Source: Qiania dongpingensis
GTDB taxonomy: Bacteria > Bacillota > Clostridia > Lachnospirales > Lachnospiraceae
Assembly: GCF_014337195.1 (NCBI RefSeq)
Contig: NZ_CP060634.1
Location: 2,046,001 to 2,110,000 of the forward strand
Direction: 5' to 3'
Length of the DNA: 64,000 bases
Of this stretch, positions 17,501 through 24,475 are shown piece by piece (position 1 is the first letter of the stretch; each line of letters starts with the position of its first letter). The notes below the pieces were generated by a model. The model ran no database searches. It saw nothing but the letters and a program-made list of their open reading frames with translations, and was not told where the DNA came from. The position numbers and the translations under genes were made by a program.

Positions 17501-18340
17501 AAGCTTTATGCCATCCACGATTTTGAGGAGGCAGTTGAGTCGATTCTCGCATTTACCGGAAAGTATTTTCGGGTGAGCAGGGCCTATATTTTTGAGGACA
17601 GCGAGGATGGGAACGCCTGCAGCAATACGTATGAATGGTGTAATACGGGAATCGAAGCGGAAAAGGACAGTCTGCAGGATATCGTTTACGCTCAGGTGGG
17701 GAATTCATATAAGGAAAATTTCAAAGAGCAGAATATCTTTTACTGCCCGGATGTGGCGGCCCTGCCGGACACGCAGCGGGAAATCTTAGAACGGCAGGGG
17801 ATCAGATCCACGCTCCAGTGCGCAATCATGGACAGCGGCAGATTCCGGGGATTTGTGGGCTTTGATGACTGTGTCAAGAAACGGCTTTGGACCCAGGAGC
17901 AGGTAGAGGCGCTGACCTTTGTAGCTCAGATTCTGTCCATTTTTCTGTTGAAGGAGCGGGCAAACGGACGGGAAAAAGGAGCTGTGGACAATCTTCACAG
18001 GATACTGGATAACCAGAATGCATGGATTTACGTAGTGGATATGGATACCTATGAGTTTTTGTATGTCAATGAGAAGACACGCAGTACTGTGACAGATGCC
18101 GAGGTGGGAAAGAAGTGCTACCGGTCTCTTCTGGGAAGGGGGGATATCTGCGACGATTGTCCAATCCAGGATACAAATTTCAGAAAGGACTGCAGCAGGG
18201 AAATGTACAATCCCATGCTGAAGCTGTGGGTCATCGTGAATACGTCCATGATACGATGGGGCAAAAGAGAAGCCTGCCTGGTCTCATGCCGTGACATTAC
18301 ATGCTATAAAGAACCGAAGCTGCAGGAAAACCAGGCTTGA
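14579..18340 (+). CDS. Multidomain response regulator with HD-GYP, PAS, GGDEF and GAF domains
   Basis: The 1253-residue cytoplasmic protein handles cyclic-di-GMP. Domains in order: a receiver (1-125; phospho-acceptor Asp56, Lys108), an HD-GYP phosphodiesterase (about 140-345; HD at 207-208, HHERWDGNGYP with GYP at 274-276), a PAS-like region (about 375-510), two PAS domains (about 520-770), a GGDEF diguanylate cyclase with intact RIGGDEF (about 855), a GAF-like domain (about 960-1130) and a final PAS-like domain. It therefore has intact motifs for both making and breaking cyclic-di-GMP. No transmembrane segment is seen, and no histidine kinase is adjacent. The start follows AGGAG and lies after a tandem repeat that may bind an activator. 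Confidence 0.9.
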   Translation: MDKRDILVIVDDMEVNRAILSEVFQSEYRILEAENGEQALMFIEHYRSRIAAVLLDLIMPMKDGYQVMEQMEKKKFLPEIPVVVITSEDSYDCEVRAFDMGASDIIRKPFEPYVVKRRVENVVDLHRHRQHLEELVEEQATSLRESNEVMIDALSSVIEYRSLESGQHILRIRMFTKILLEDVARSYQEYGLDERRIEIISRAASMHDVGKIAIPDSVLNKPGRLTPEEFEVMKTHSLKGCEILAGLDRMNDKEYQQYAYNICRYHHERWDGNGYPDGLRGDRIPICAQVVGLADAYDALTTERIYKKAYSQEKAYNMILNGECGTFSPKLLECFKNVRDSFAGLARDYADGRSPKSDLMIGGGMKRNVMETGTGTLEQGQMKYFSLLRYLESTVIELDISTGVYHVIYLSDNNFQLLRSGGLFEKALYNFTKEMIHPSDREKVLYSFGEYLYEFFNGGMIKQSWKFRVYDQMKEEYRWNTATLLRIDVENPHQRKVIIIWHPEELIQEERRLPQHFGEGTEAMRDLFAGMQKCVYDKWCTIEYVNESFLKLVDYTRDEIKEKFHNHFIEMICPADRDRVKRQMREQRNAGNTIEVEYRLESKNGQIIWVLDKCRVVTEQDGREYLYCLLIDITKTRMAQEELRMSLERHEIIMDQSNDIIFEWDIDGDSIVYSSNWEKKFGYAPIRESVGSRIPAASHLHPADRPEFLNLMREIADGLPYKEAEVRIAKADGSYSWFRIRATAQFDGRGRAVKSVGVIIDIDDEKKKTEELIDKAGRDSLTNLLNKAVSRKKIKDCLAKGGYRGKAAMLIIDLDNFKGMNDRFGHMFGDAVLKEFAGILDSLFRREDIVSRIGGDEFLVFMPRCASLVVVMEKAERILQLFKEIFLENLGEDCFSCSIGVSVCPDNGNDYDTLFLSADKALYMAKGQGKNRCLFYNPEAMGHGPEKLLAAKTRIDSEAGIPYDLSGVIREIFGKLYAIHDFEEAVESILAFTGKYFRVSRAYIFEDSEDGNACSNTYEWCNTGIEAEKDSLQDIVYAQVGNSYKENFKEQNIFYCPDVAALPDTQREILERQGIRSTLQCAIMDSGRFRGFVGFDDCVKKRLWTQEQVEALTFVAQILSIFLLKERANGREKGAVDNLHRILDNQNAWIYVVDMDTYEFLYVNEKTRSTVTDAEVGKKCYRSLLGRGDICDDCPIQDTNFRKDCSREMYNPMLKLWVIVNTSMIRWGKREACLVSCRDITCYKEPKLQENQA

Positions 18341-18427
18341 CAAATAAGCTTGGCCGGACTAGAATGGTTCTCTAAAGAACTGTTGCTTTCGGAAGATTCG
18401 GAGAATGATCTCAGGGAGGAAATCAGT

Positions 18428-18862
18428 ATGCTGTCATCCAGCGATATTCTGAAAAACGGCCAGCAGCTGGACAAGCTGTATACGAAGGTTATCAGCCAGG
18501 TTTCTGCAAAATTTGGAATGAGTAAGATAGAAGTGGATATCCTGTTGTTTCTTTATAACCATCCGGATTACGACACGGCCAGAGACATTGTGGAAGTTCG
18601 CTGTATAGCGAAATCCTATGTGTCGAAGGCGGTGGATCTGCTGATGCAGAAGGGATATCTCACTTCAATGGAAGACAAAAAAGACCGCCGGATCCTGCAC
18701 CTTTCCGTACAGGCTTCGGCGGACAATATAATACGGGAGGCCAAAGAAGCTCAGGAACTGTTCATGTCGATCATTGGAAAAGGTATTCCTGAGGAAGACC
18801 AGGAAGTGCTCGAGCGGATTCTTTCCCGGGTATCGGAGAACATCAGGCAGGCCTTCCTATGA
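18428..18862 (+). CDS. MarR family transcriptional regulator
   Basis: The 144-residue protein has a winged helix with the recognition helix around AKSYVSKAVDLLMQKGYL and the wing MEDKKDRRILHL, the standard MarR layout, between N- and C-terminal dimer helices. I chose the ATG at 18428, preceded by GGGAGG; a TTG at 18350 would add 26 residues without family support. It begins 87 bases after the cyclic-di-GMP gene and could share its transcript. It converges on asrC. The ligand and targets are unknown. Confidence 0.88.
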   Translation: MLSSSDILKNGQQLDKLYTKVISQVSAKFGMSKIEVDILLFLYNHPDYDTARDIVEVRCIAKSYVSKAVDLLMQKGYLTSMEDKKDRRILHLSVQASADNIIREAKEAQELFMSIIGKGIPEEDQEVLERILSRVSENIRQAFL

Positions 18863-18875
18863 CATGTGGAATAAG

Positions 18876-19844
18876 TCAGCGAACGTAAGAAACGCCCTTC
18901 CAATAAACGGGTGTGCAGATTTTGGCTTCGGGAGGAAGAGATACGTCTTTCAGCGCCCAGCGCTTATATTCCTCAAAGCCGGTCCGGTCGACGATGTATC
19001 CAATATGCTCCTTGCCTCCGGGGGCGGTACGGTCTATGTAATGCTCCACATAGTGATATGTATTCAAAATAATCTTCACAATACTGTCCTCATCGGCCCA
19101 TAAGATGAAATCCTCGCCCAGGCGGGGATTTTTTTTGCCGCTGCGTCCAAACAAAGTCAGCCGGTAATATTTAGACGGATCGCGGCTCCAGGCGGAGACC
19201 GGACAGTTGAGGACACATTCCCCGCATCCGATACACTTTTCCGCATTTCTCCGGGGGCGGTAATTGACGGTAGTCAATGCTTCGACAGATTTGCGCCTGC
19301 ATGCCTTTACACAGGCGCCGCAAGAAACACAGCGCTCCTGATCCAGCCTGGGCATGGTCATGCCCATAATGCCGAAATCGTGCATTCGTACTTTGGCACA
19401 GTCATTGGGACAGCCGGTCAGAGCGATCTTAAAGTGGAGGTCATTGGGAAATACGGCTTTCTCTATCCGCTTCGCAAAAGCCGTGGTGTCATAGCAGGCA
19501 AAGGGACAGACCCTGTTCCCTATACAGGCTGTGATATTTCGGGTCCCGGAGGAAGAATATCCGTTTCCGGGGACAGGCTGATTGATATCCAGGCCGTCGA
19601 TAATGGGCTGCAGCATGGCGTTTACCTTGGGCATATCCTCATAGGAGATGCCGGGGACTTCAAAGCCCTGGCGGTTGGTAAGGTGTACGGTGCCGTCGCC
19701 GTAAGTCTCCGCGATCTCCTGGATCATTGAGAGACATTTTGCGTCCAGATGACCGCCTGGCACCCGGATACGGGAAGCGGTCTTCCCGCGCACTTTAGTG
19801 ACGCGGAAAGCGTTTTTTTTCAGTGCTTTTGTATTGATATCCAT
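18876..19844 (-). CDS. asrC: Anaerobic sulfite reductase subunit C
   Basis: The 322-residue subunit carries the sirohaem site that reduces sulfite to sulfide. The cysteines for the coupled [4Fe-4S]-sirohaem centre are C107-x5-C113 and C145-x3-C149. Two ferredoxin clusters follow: C172, C175, C178, C182 and C204, C207, C210, C214. It is the last gene of asrABC, 12 bases after asrB. The N-terminal part matches nitrite/sulfite reductase half-domains (VHLTNRQGFEVPGI). No clear terminator is seen before the convergent MarR gene. Confidence 0.96.
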   Translation of the reverse strand: MDINTKALKKNAFRVTKVRGKTASRIRVPGGHLDAKCLSMIQEIAETYGDGTVHLTNRQGFEVPGISYEDMPKVNAMLQPIIDGLDINQPVPGNGYSSSGTRNITACIGNRVCPFACYDTTAFAKRIEKAVFPNDLHFKIALTGCPNDCAKVRMHDFGIMGMTMPRLDQERCVSCGACVKACRRKSVEALTTVNYRPRRNAEKCIGCGECVLNCPVSAWSRDPSKYYRLTLFGRSGKKNPRLGEDFILWADEDSIVKIILNTYHYVEHYIDRTAPGGKEHIGYIVDRTGFEEYKRWALKDVSLPPEAKICTPVYWKGVSYVR

Positions 19845-19856
19845 AAATTCACCCTC

Positions 19857-20648
19857 CTAATCAATCAGTGTGCGCCCTTTGGTATAAGGGAAGACCGGAC
19901 CGTCCAGACAGACATAAGTATCATTGATTCGGCAGTGGCCGCATTTGCCGATACCGCAGCACATCTTCCGCTCTTTTGAGATCCAGATCTGGCTGTCTTC
20001 CAGGCCTCGGTTCTTCAGCGCCTGTATGGAGAAGCGCATCATGGCCGGAGGGCCGACCACTATGGCGGCCGCATTTGACAGGTCAGCGAAGGACAGTCTG
20101 GGAATATACGCGGTGACCAGCCCCTCCCGGTATTCTGTGCCGCCGCCGCTGTCCACGGTGAGGATTACCTGGGCACATTGGCTCCACCGTGAAAAATCAT
20201 CCCGGAATAAGATATCGGAAGGGGATTTAAAGCCGGCGATCATGGTCAGGCCTCGTATTTCCGTCATATGACTGGCAAAATGCTCCATGACGCCGCGCAC
20301 CGGGGATACTCCTGTTCCGCCGGCGACGATGACCAATTCTTTGCCTTTATAATCATTCAAGCAGAAGCCGTTTCCGTAAGGACCCCGGAGAAACATCCGG
20401 CCGCCTTTATAGCGCTCAAAGATTTCATTGGTCACTTTTCCCACACGGCGGATCGTCAGATCTATGGTACCGTCGCCAATGCCGCTGACGGAAATGGGAG
20501 CTTCGCCGTATTTGGGGATTGAGACTTCGAAGAACTGTCCCGGCTTTACATCGCCCAGATATTTTATGCGGAAGGTGTATTCGATCTCCGTGTGGCGGAT
20601 GACTTCGACAATTTCAGAGAGAAAAGGGACATATTCATTTTGCTTCAT
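19857..20648 (-). CDS. asrB: Anaerobic sulfite reductase subunit B
   Basis: The 263-residue flavoprotein brings electrons from NADH to the complex. It has a ferredoxin-NADP reductase-like FAD domain (about 1-100), an NAD-binding domain with VAGGTGVSPVRG (about 108-119), and a C-terminal [2Fe-2S] site with the Cys pattern MCCGIGKCGHC followed by a final Cys in YVCLDG, as in dihydroorotate dehydrogenase B. It overlaps asrA by 14 bases, a sign of translational coupling. Confidence 0.96.
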   Translation of the reverse strand: MKQNEYVPFLSEIVEVIRHTEIEYTFRIKYLGDVKPGQFFEVSIPKYGEAPISVSGIGDGTIDLTIRRVGKVTNEIFERYKGGRMFLRGPYGNGFCLNDYKGKELVIVAGGTGVSPVRGVMEHFASHMTEIRGLTMIAGFKSPSDILFRDDFSRWSQCAQVILTVDSGGGTEYREGLVTAYIPRLSFADLSNAAAIVVGPPAMMRFSIQALKNRGLEDSQIWISKERKMCCGIGKCGHCRINDTYVCLDGPVFPYTKGRTLID

Positions 20649-21657
20649 CGGAATTTACCTCCTTCATCGCTTCGGACAGACGGTTCAGACAGTGGGAGAA
20701 GGATATGTATTCCGGACAGGCGTCGTCGCACCTGCCGCAGCCTACACACATCTGAAAGCCGCTCTTCTTCTTGAAATCCAGCGCCTTGTGGAGCACTTTA
20801 TACCGCATCCGTTCACCGCAGGTATTCCGATAGCTTCCGCCTCCGGCCACGTCGGAAAAATCGTCTACCATACAGGAAGCCCATACACGGCGTCTCTCTC
20901 CGGCATTTCCATTGTCCGTATAGAATAAGTCCTGCATGGTGAAGCAGGTACAGGTAGGACAGACAAAATTGCATCTGCCGCATCCGATGCAGCGGCTGTC
21001 ATATTCCTCCCAGATTTTACTCTTGATGACGCCCGCGGTCAGATGATCGGGAATGTGGACCCTGGTCTTGGTTTCCGTGAGATAGGACGGAGAGACCGCT
21101 CGCTCGCAGGCGGCATGGCGGCGGAACAGCTCCTGCCATTCAGCGTTTGGACAGTCGATCTGCCAGGCATCGCCTTCCTGATCCAGAGAAAAATCGTAGC
21201 CGTCGGCTTTGTTCGTCCCCATATCCACACAGAAGCAGCTGGAAAATGGTTCTTTGCAGCCAATCAGGACAAAGCGGAGTTTATCCCGGCGTTCCCGGTA
21301 ATAAGGATCCTCAGGACCATTCTGCAGATAAATATGATCCAGACGTTTTAATGCGTGGAGGTCACAGCTTCGCAGGAAGATGACAGCTCCCTTTTGCTTC
21401 TGTTCCGGCTCCAGGACGGAACCCTCCGTAAAATAAAATAGAGTCTGGCTGATGGGAAGGAGGATCTCCTTCCAGGAAAAACGGGATTTTTCATGGAGCA
21501 CAATTTCCTCAGGAGAAGAAATCTTTCCATAACGTACCAGATCCGTGTCAGAAAATGCGCCGCCTTTGGGATAAAGACGGGGGGCGTAGAGGTCGTATTC
21601 GAGGGACAGATGCTGAAAAACCTCGGATAACGCCTCTGTTGACAGACAATAACCCAT
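20635..21657 (-). CDS. asrA: Anaerobic sulfite reductase subunit A
   Basis: The 340-residue ferredoxin-like subunit carries electrons between AsrB and AsrC. Two [4Fe-4S] motifs lie in the C-terminal half: CIGCGRCNFVCPTC (about residue 220) and CVGCGRCDDACPE (about 306). The N-terminal part has conserved hydrogenase/sulfite reductase beta-like features (FLRSCDLHALKRLD). It is the first gene of asrABC. The start is preceded by AAAGAGGTGG. The upstream spacer carries a likely Crp/Fnr-type operator. Confidence 0.95.
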   Translation of the reverse strand: MGYCLSTEALSEVFQHLSLEYDLYAPRLYPKGGAFSDTDLVRYGKISSPEEIVLHEKSRFSWKEILLPISQTLFYFTEGSVLEPEQKQKGAVIFLRSCDLHALKRLDHIYLQNGPEDPYYRERRDKLRFVLIGCKEPFSSCFCVDMGTNKADGYDFSLDQEGDAWQIDCPNAEWQELFRRHAACERAVSPSYLTETKTRVHIPDHLTAGVIKSKIWEEYDSRCIGCGRCNFVCPTCTCFTMQDLFYTDNGNAGERRRVWASCMVDDFSDVAGGGSYRNTCGERMRYKVLHKALDFKKKSGFQMCVGCGRCDDACPEYISFSHCLNRLSEAMKEVNSDEAK

Positions 21658-21699
21658 ATATCCACCTCTTTCTTTTCGAAGACATTTGTTCTGTCAAGT

Positions 21700-21743
21700 A
21701 ATGTATCATTGGGAAAAAAATAAAACCGTGAGCTTTCTCACGG
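21700..21743 (-). promoter_or_regulatory. Likely asr promoter with Crp/Fnr-type operator (also a possible terminator)
   Basis: The palindrome CCGTGAG-AAAG-CTCACGG (21726-21743) contains GTGA-N6-TCAC, the core of Crp-type sites. On the minus strand TACATT (21705-21700) is a fair -10 box; a start seven bases beyond it, at about 21693, would put the palindrome centre at -41.5, the classic class II activator position. The palindrome overlaps the stop codon of the upstream Crp-like gene and is followed on that strand by a T-rich run, so it may also end that transcript. Confidence 0.5.
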
Positions 21744-22427
21744 TTCTTTAAAATACTCCATTAGTTTTTCACGGTCAGGTATGAAAAAATGATTTTTCCG
21801 GTATTCTACCAATCCAGCCTCACTGAGCTGCTTTACCAGGCGGGAGACGGTTTCCCGCTTGGAGCCGAGAAGCTCTGCCAGGTACGTGATACTTAGATCA
21901 AAATCAATGAGAGTGCCGTCGTCCAAAGGGATTCCATAGTCCAGAGACAGCTTCCAGAGCTTGGCGGCCAGCCGTTTGTCTCCGCGCACACTGCCGACCG
22001 TGTTTTTAAGCTGATGGTAAAGGCGGCGGATTTTGAGGGCCATGGAAGACATGACGGCCATGGACAGATGAGCGTCCCGTTCCATTAAGCCGAGAAATGT
22101 CCTGCGGGGAAAGCAGAGTATCAGAGAATCCTCCAGAATCTCACAGTTTATGGAGGCGGTGGGATCCTGAAGAATGACCTCGTTCAGAGGCTGTCCCGGA
22201 CCGCAGAGAAAAATCACCTTTTTTTCATACAAATGATTCAATTTATAGAGGGAAGCTTTTCCCTCAGCCAGGAAAAAGACAGTAGATACTGGCTCCTTAT
22301 CCAGAAAGAGCTGAGTGCCCCGTCGGTATTGTCTCATGATACCGCATCCGGCCAGATCTGCGTAAGTGGACGGCGATATATCTTGAAAGACAGGAATTCG
22401 CTTCAGAGCATCTTTCATGGGAATCAT
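21738..22427 (-). CDS. Crp/Fnr family transcriptional regulator
   Basis: The 229-residue protein has a cyclic nucleotide-binding-type beta barrel (about 15-125), a long dimer helix and a C-terminal winged helix. The recognition helix SKRETVSRLVKQL has Arg191, Glu192 and Arg196 at the positions that read GTGA in E. coli CRP. No N-terminal Cys cluster for an FNR iron-sulfur centre is present, so the signal is unknown. I chose the ATG at 22427, preceded by AAAGGAGG; a start at 22466 lacks a ribosome site. It lies directly upstream of asrABC on the same strand, so it is the likely regulator of sulfite reduction, as Crp-like genes are in other clostridial asr loci. Confidence 0.9.
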   Translation of the reverse strand: MIPMKDALKRIPVFQDISPSTYADLAGCGIMRQYRRGTQLFLDKEPVSTVFFLAEGKASLYKLNHLYEKKVIFLCGPGQPLNEVILQDPTASINCEILEDSLILCFPRRTFLGLMERDAHLSMAVMSSMALKIRRLYHQLKNTVGSVRGDKRLAAKLWKLSLDYGIPLDDGTLIDFDLSITYLAELLGSKRETVSRLVKQLSEAGLVEYRKNHFFIPDREKLMEYFKEP

Positions 22428-22507
22428 AGGGGCCTCCTTTGGTACGAATGGTACAAATAAATTCATTATATCAGAAGAGAAGGGCGTTCGTAAAGAGAGA
22501 CGGAGGC

Positions 22508-22536
22508 TTGACAGGCAAATGGCTATTGTGATACCA
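22508..22536 (+). promoter_or_regulatory. Promoter of the ABC-F leader
   Basis: TTGACA (22508-22513), a 17-base spacer and ATACCA (22531-22536) with a TG just upstream of the -10 box. A transcript from here would carry the leader peptide and attenuator before the ABC-F gene. Confidence 0.6.
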
Positions 22537-22591
22537 TGGATTAAGCTTCCTCATATGGAGGAGCGGAGATGAGAAGAGAGGAGATGAAAGG

Positions 22592-22615
22592 ATGAAGATT
22601 AATTCCTGCAGATGA
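22592..22615 (+). CDS. Candidate 7-residue leader peptide MKINSCR
   Basis: ATG AAG ATT AAT TCC TGC AGA TGA is preceded by AGGAGATGAAAGG, with purine-rich ribosome-site options at suitable distance. Its last codons (AAT TCC TGC A, 22601-22610) are the exact complement of the left arm of the downstream terminator. A ribosome stalled on or near this peptide would change which hairpin forms. Short leader peptides of this kind control other ABC-F and methyltransferase resistance genes. Confidence 0.55.
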   Translation: MKINSCR

Positions 22616-22691
22616 TCGGTCGGATGGTGCGTGACATTTTGAATATGTCTATTTGTCATGCCCGCAGGAATGTAATGCTTTTTCCTTTTAT
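22601..22691 (+). promoter_or_regulatory. Antiterminator segments of the ABC-F leader
   Basis: AATTCCTGCA (22601-22610) can pair with TGCAGGAATT (22782-22791) and so block the terminator, or with the nearer GCAGGAAT (22664-22671). The two pairings exclude each other, which is the logic of an attenuator. The structure has been worked out by eye only. Confidence 0.5.
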
Positions 22692-22778
22692 CGCGAACCA
22701 AATAGAGCGGAGCTCTGGAAATGCCTGTCCGCAGAGACGGCGTTGACAGAGTGACGATATGATATGGTATGGACAAAA

Positions 22779-22807
22779 GGATGCAGGAATTCCTGCATCC
22801 TGTTTTT
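22779..22807 (+). terminator. Intrinsic terminator (attenuator) before the ABC-F gene
   Basis: Perfect 11-base arms GGATGCAGGAA and TTCCTGCATCC (22779-22800) are followed by TGTTTTTG. It lies about 90 bases before the start of the ABC-F gene on the same strand, with no other gene to terminate between the promoter at 22508 and this point. Confidence 0.88.
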
Positions 22808-22896
22808 GTGCTCCGCCCAGGCGGAATCTTTGCCATGACAGGATGGCAGCGCACCCTCCAATGAAAAGTAATTTAGAAGGATTGGAGGAAAATTGT

Positions 22897-24444
22897 ATGA
22901 CACAAATTCGCGCGGAACATGTAACATTTTATTATGGAGGAAGTCACCAGGAAATTTTCCGGGATATGTCGTTTACCATTGACACAGACTGGAAATTGGG
23001 GCTTATCGGAAGGAACGGCAGGGGGAAGACGACACTCCTGCGCCTGCTTTTGGGAAAGGAGGAATATAAGGGCCGGATCGTTTCGTCTGGGGAATTCACC
23101 TATTTTCCTTTCTTGCTCGATATGGATTTGGACAACATGGCCTTTGAGGTGGCGGAGGAAGTTTTGCCGGGGTATGAGCTGTGGCGTCTGTGCCGTGAAC
23201 TTCAATTTCTGGAGACAGATCCGGAGATTCTGTACCGGCCCTTTTCCACGCTCAGCCAGGGAGAAAGGACAAAGGTGCTGCTGGCGCTGCTGTTTATTCA
23301 GGAGCATCATTTTTTGCTCATTGACGAGCCCACCAACCATCTCGATCTGGAAGGACGGGAGATTGTGAGCCGCTATCTGAACCGAAAAAAGGGGTTTATC
23401 CTGGTATCCCATGACAGAGTCTTTTTGGACGGCTGCATCGATCACGTCATGTCTATTAACAGGCAGGGGATAGATGTGGTACAGGGCAATTTTTCATCCT
23501 GGTGGGAAGACAAGACGAGGAGGGATCAGTGGGAGGCCGGGGAAAATGAAAAGCTGAAAAAGGAAATCGGAAGACTGTCTGTGGCGGCAAAGCGGGCGGA
23601 GACATGGTCAGGAGAAATAGAAAAGACTAAATTCGGGACACGGGTGGGCGGATTAAGACCTGACCGCGGGGCGATCGGGCATAAAGCCGCGAAAATGATG
23701 AAGCGCGCCAAGACGACGGAACGCCGGATGGAGGAGGCCGCGAAGGAAAAGTCAGGACTTCTTAAAAATGTGGAGAGCGTCCAAGAGCTGAAGCTGTTTC
23801 CGCTCCGCCACTATAAAGAAGAGCTGGTGAAATTCCGCGGAGTATCATTGGCGTACGGAGAGAAGGAAGTGTGCAGAAATCTGGAATTCACCCTGAGAAG
23901 AGGGGAACGGATGGTGCTGGCAGGCGGAAACGGATGCGGGAAATCCACGGTGCTGAAGGCGGTTTTGTCTCAGGCGGCCGCCGGGGAGCATGTGGAAGCC
24001 CGCTTGGCGGGAGACGGCCTGCGGGTGGTTCGGGGAAACATTGAGACAGCTCCGGGGCTTAAGATTTCCTGGGTGCCTCAGGATACCTCCTTTTTATCCG
24101 GAAGTCTGGATGATTATATTTACAGCTGCGGCTGCGACGGGCAGCTAATGAAAATGCTGCTGCGGAAGCTGGATTTCTCCCGGGAACAATTTGAGAAGCC
24201 CATGGAGGAATACAGCGAAGGGCAGAGGAAAAAGGTGCTGCTAGCCAGAAGTCTCGGGGAGCGGGCCCATCTTTACATCTGGGATGAACCGCTTAATTAT
24301 ATCGATGTTTTTTCCAGAATGCAGATAGAGGACCTTTTGGAGGAATCCGATCTTTCCCTTCTTTTTGTGGAGCATGACAGCGCATTTTCAGAAAAGATTT
24401 CCAGGGGCTGTAAGTATTGTATATCGGCCTGTTTTTCAGTATAA
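22897..24444 (+). CDS. Lsa-type ABC-F ribosomal protection protein
   Basis: The 515-residue protein has two ATP-binding cassettes and no membrane segment. The first has GRNGRGKTT (about 38-46), LSQGERTKV and LLIDEPTNHLD; the second has AGGNGCGKST, YSEGQRKKV and YIWDEPLNYID. NWKLGLIGRNGRGKTTLLRL-like wording and the linker with FGTRVGG ... GAIGHKAAKMMKRAK closely match Lsa(A) of enterococci. Members bind the ribosomal E site and free lincosamides, pleuromutilins and streptogramin A from the ribosome; the actual spectrum here is unknown. The start at 22897 follows TTGGAGGAAA. An in-frame start at 22759 would translate through the terminator hairpin and is less likely. Regulation appears to be by attenuation. 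Confidence 0.9.
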   Translation: MTQIRAEHVTFYYGGSHQEIFRDMSFTIDTDWKLGLIGRNGRGKTTLLRLLLGKEEYKGRIVSSGEFTYFPFLLDMDLDNMAFEVAEEVLPGYELWRLCRELQFLETDPEILYRPFSTLSQGERTKVLLALLFIQEHHFLLIDEPTNHLDLEGREIVSRYLNRKKGFILVSHDRVFLDGCIDHVMSINRQGIDVVQGNFSSWWEDKTRRDQWEAGENEKLKKEIGRLSVAAKRAETWSGEIEKTKFGTRVGGLRPDRGAIGHKAAKMMKRAKTTERRMEEAAKEKSGLLKNVESVQELKLFPLRHYKEELVKFRGVSLAYGEKEVCRNLEFTLRRGERMVLAGGNGCGKSTVLKAVLSQAAAGEHVEARLAGDGLRVVRGNIETAPGLKISWVPQDTSFLSGSLDDYIYSCGCDGQLMKMLLRKLDFSREQFEKPMEEYSEGQRKKVLLARSLGERAHLYIWDEPLNYIDVFSRMQIEDLLEESDLSLLFVEHDSAFSEKISRGCKYCISACFSV

Positions 24445-24475
24445 TGATAGAAAAGAAGAAAAAGAGAGGTAACGA

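Noticed and set aside
22779..22800. Operator palindrome for a repressor
   Set aside because: The T run right after it and the complementary segment upstream fit a terminator/attenuator better.
22759..22896. N-terminal extension of the ABC-F protein by 46 residues
   Set aside because: It would be translated from the terminator hairpin, has no ribosome site and is absent in the Lsa family.
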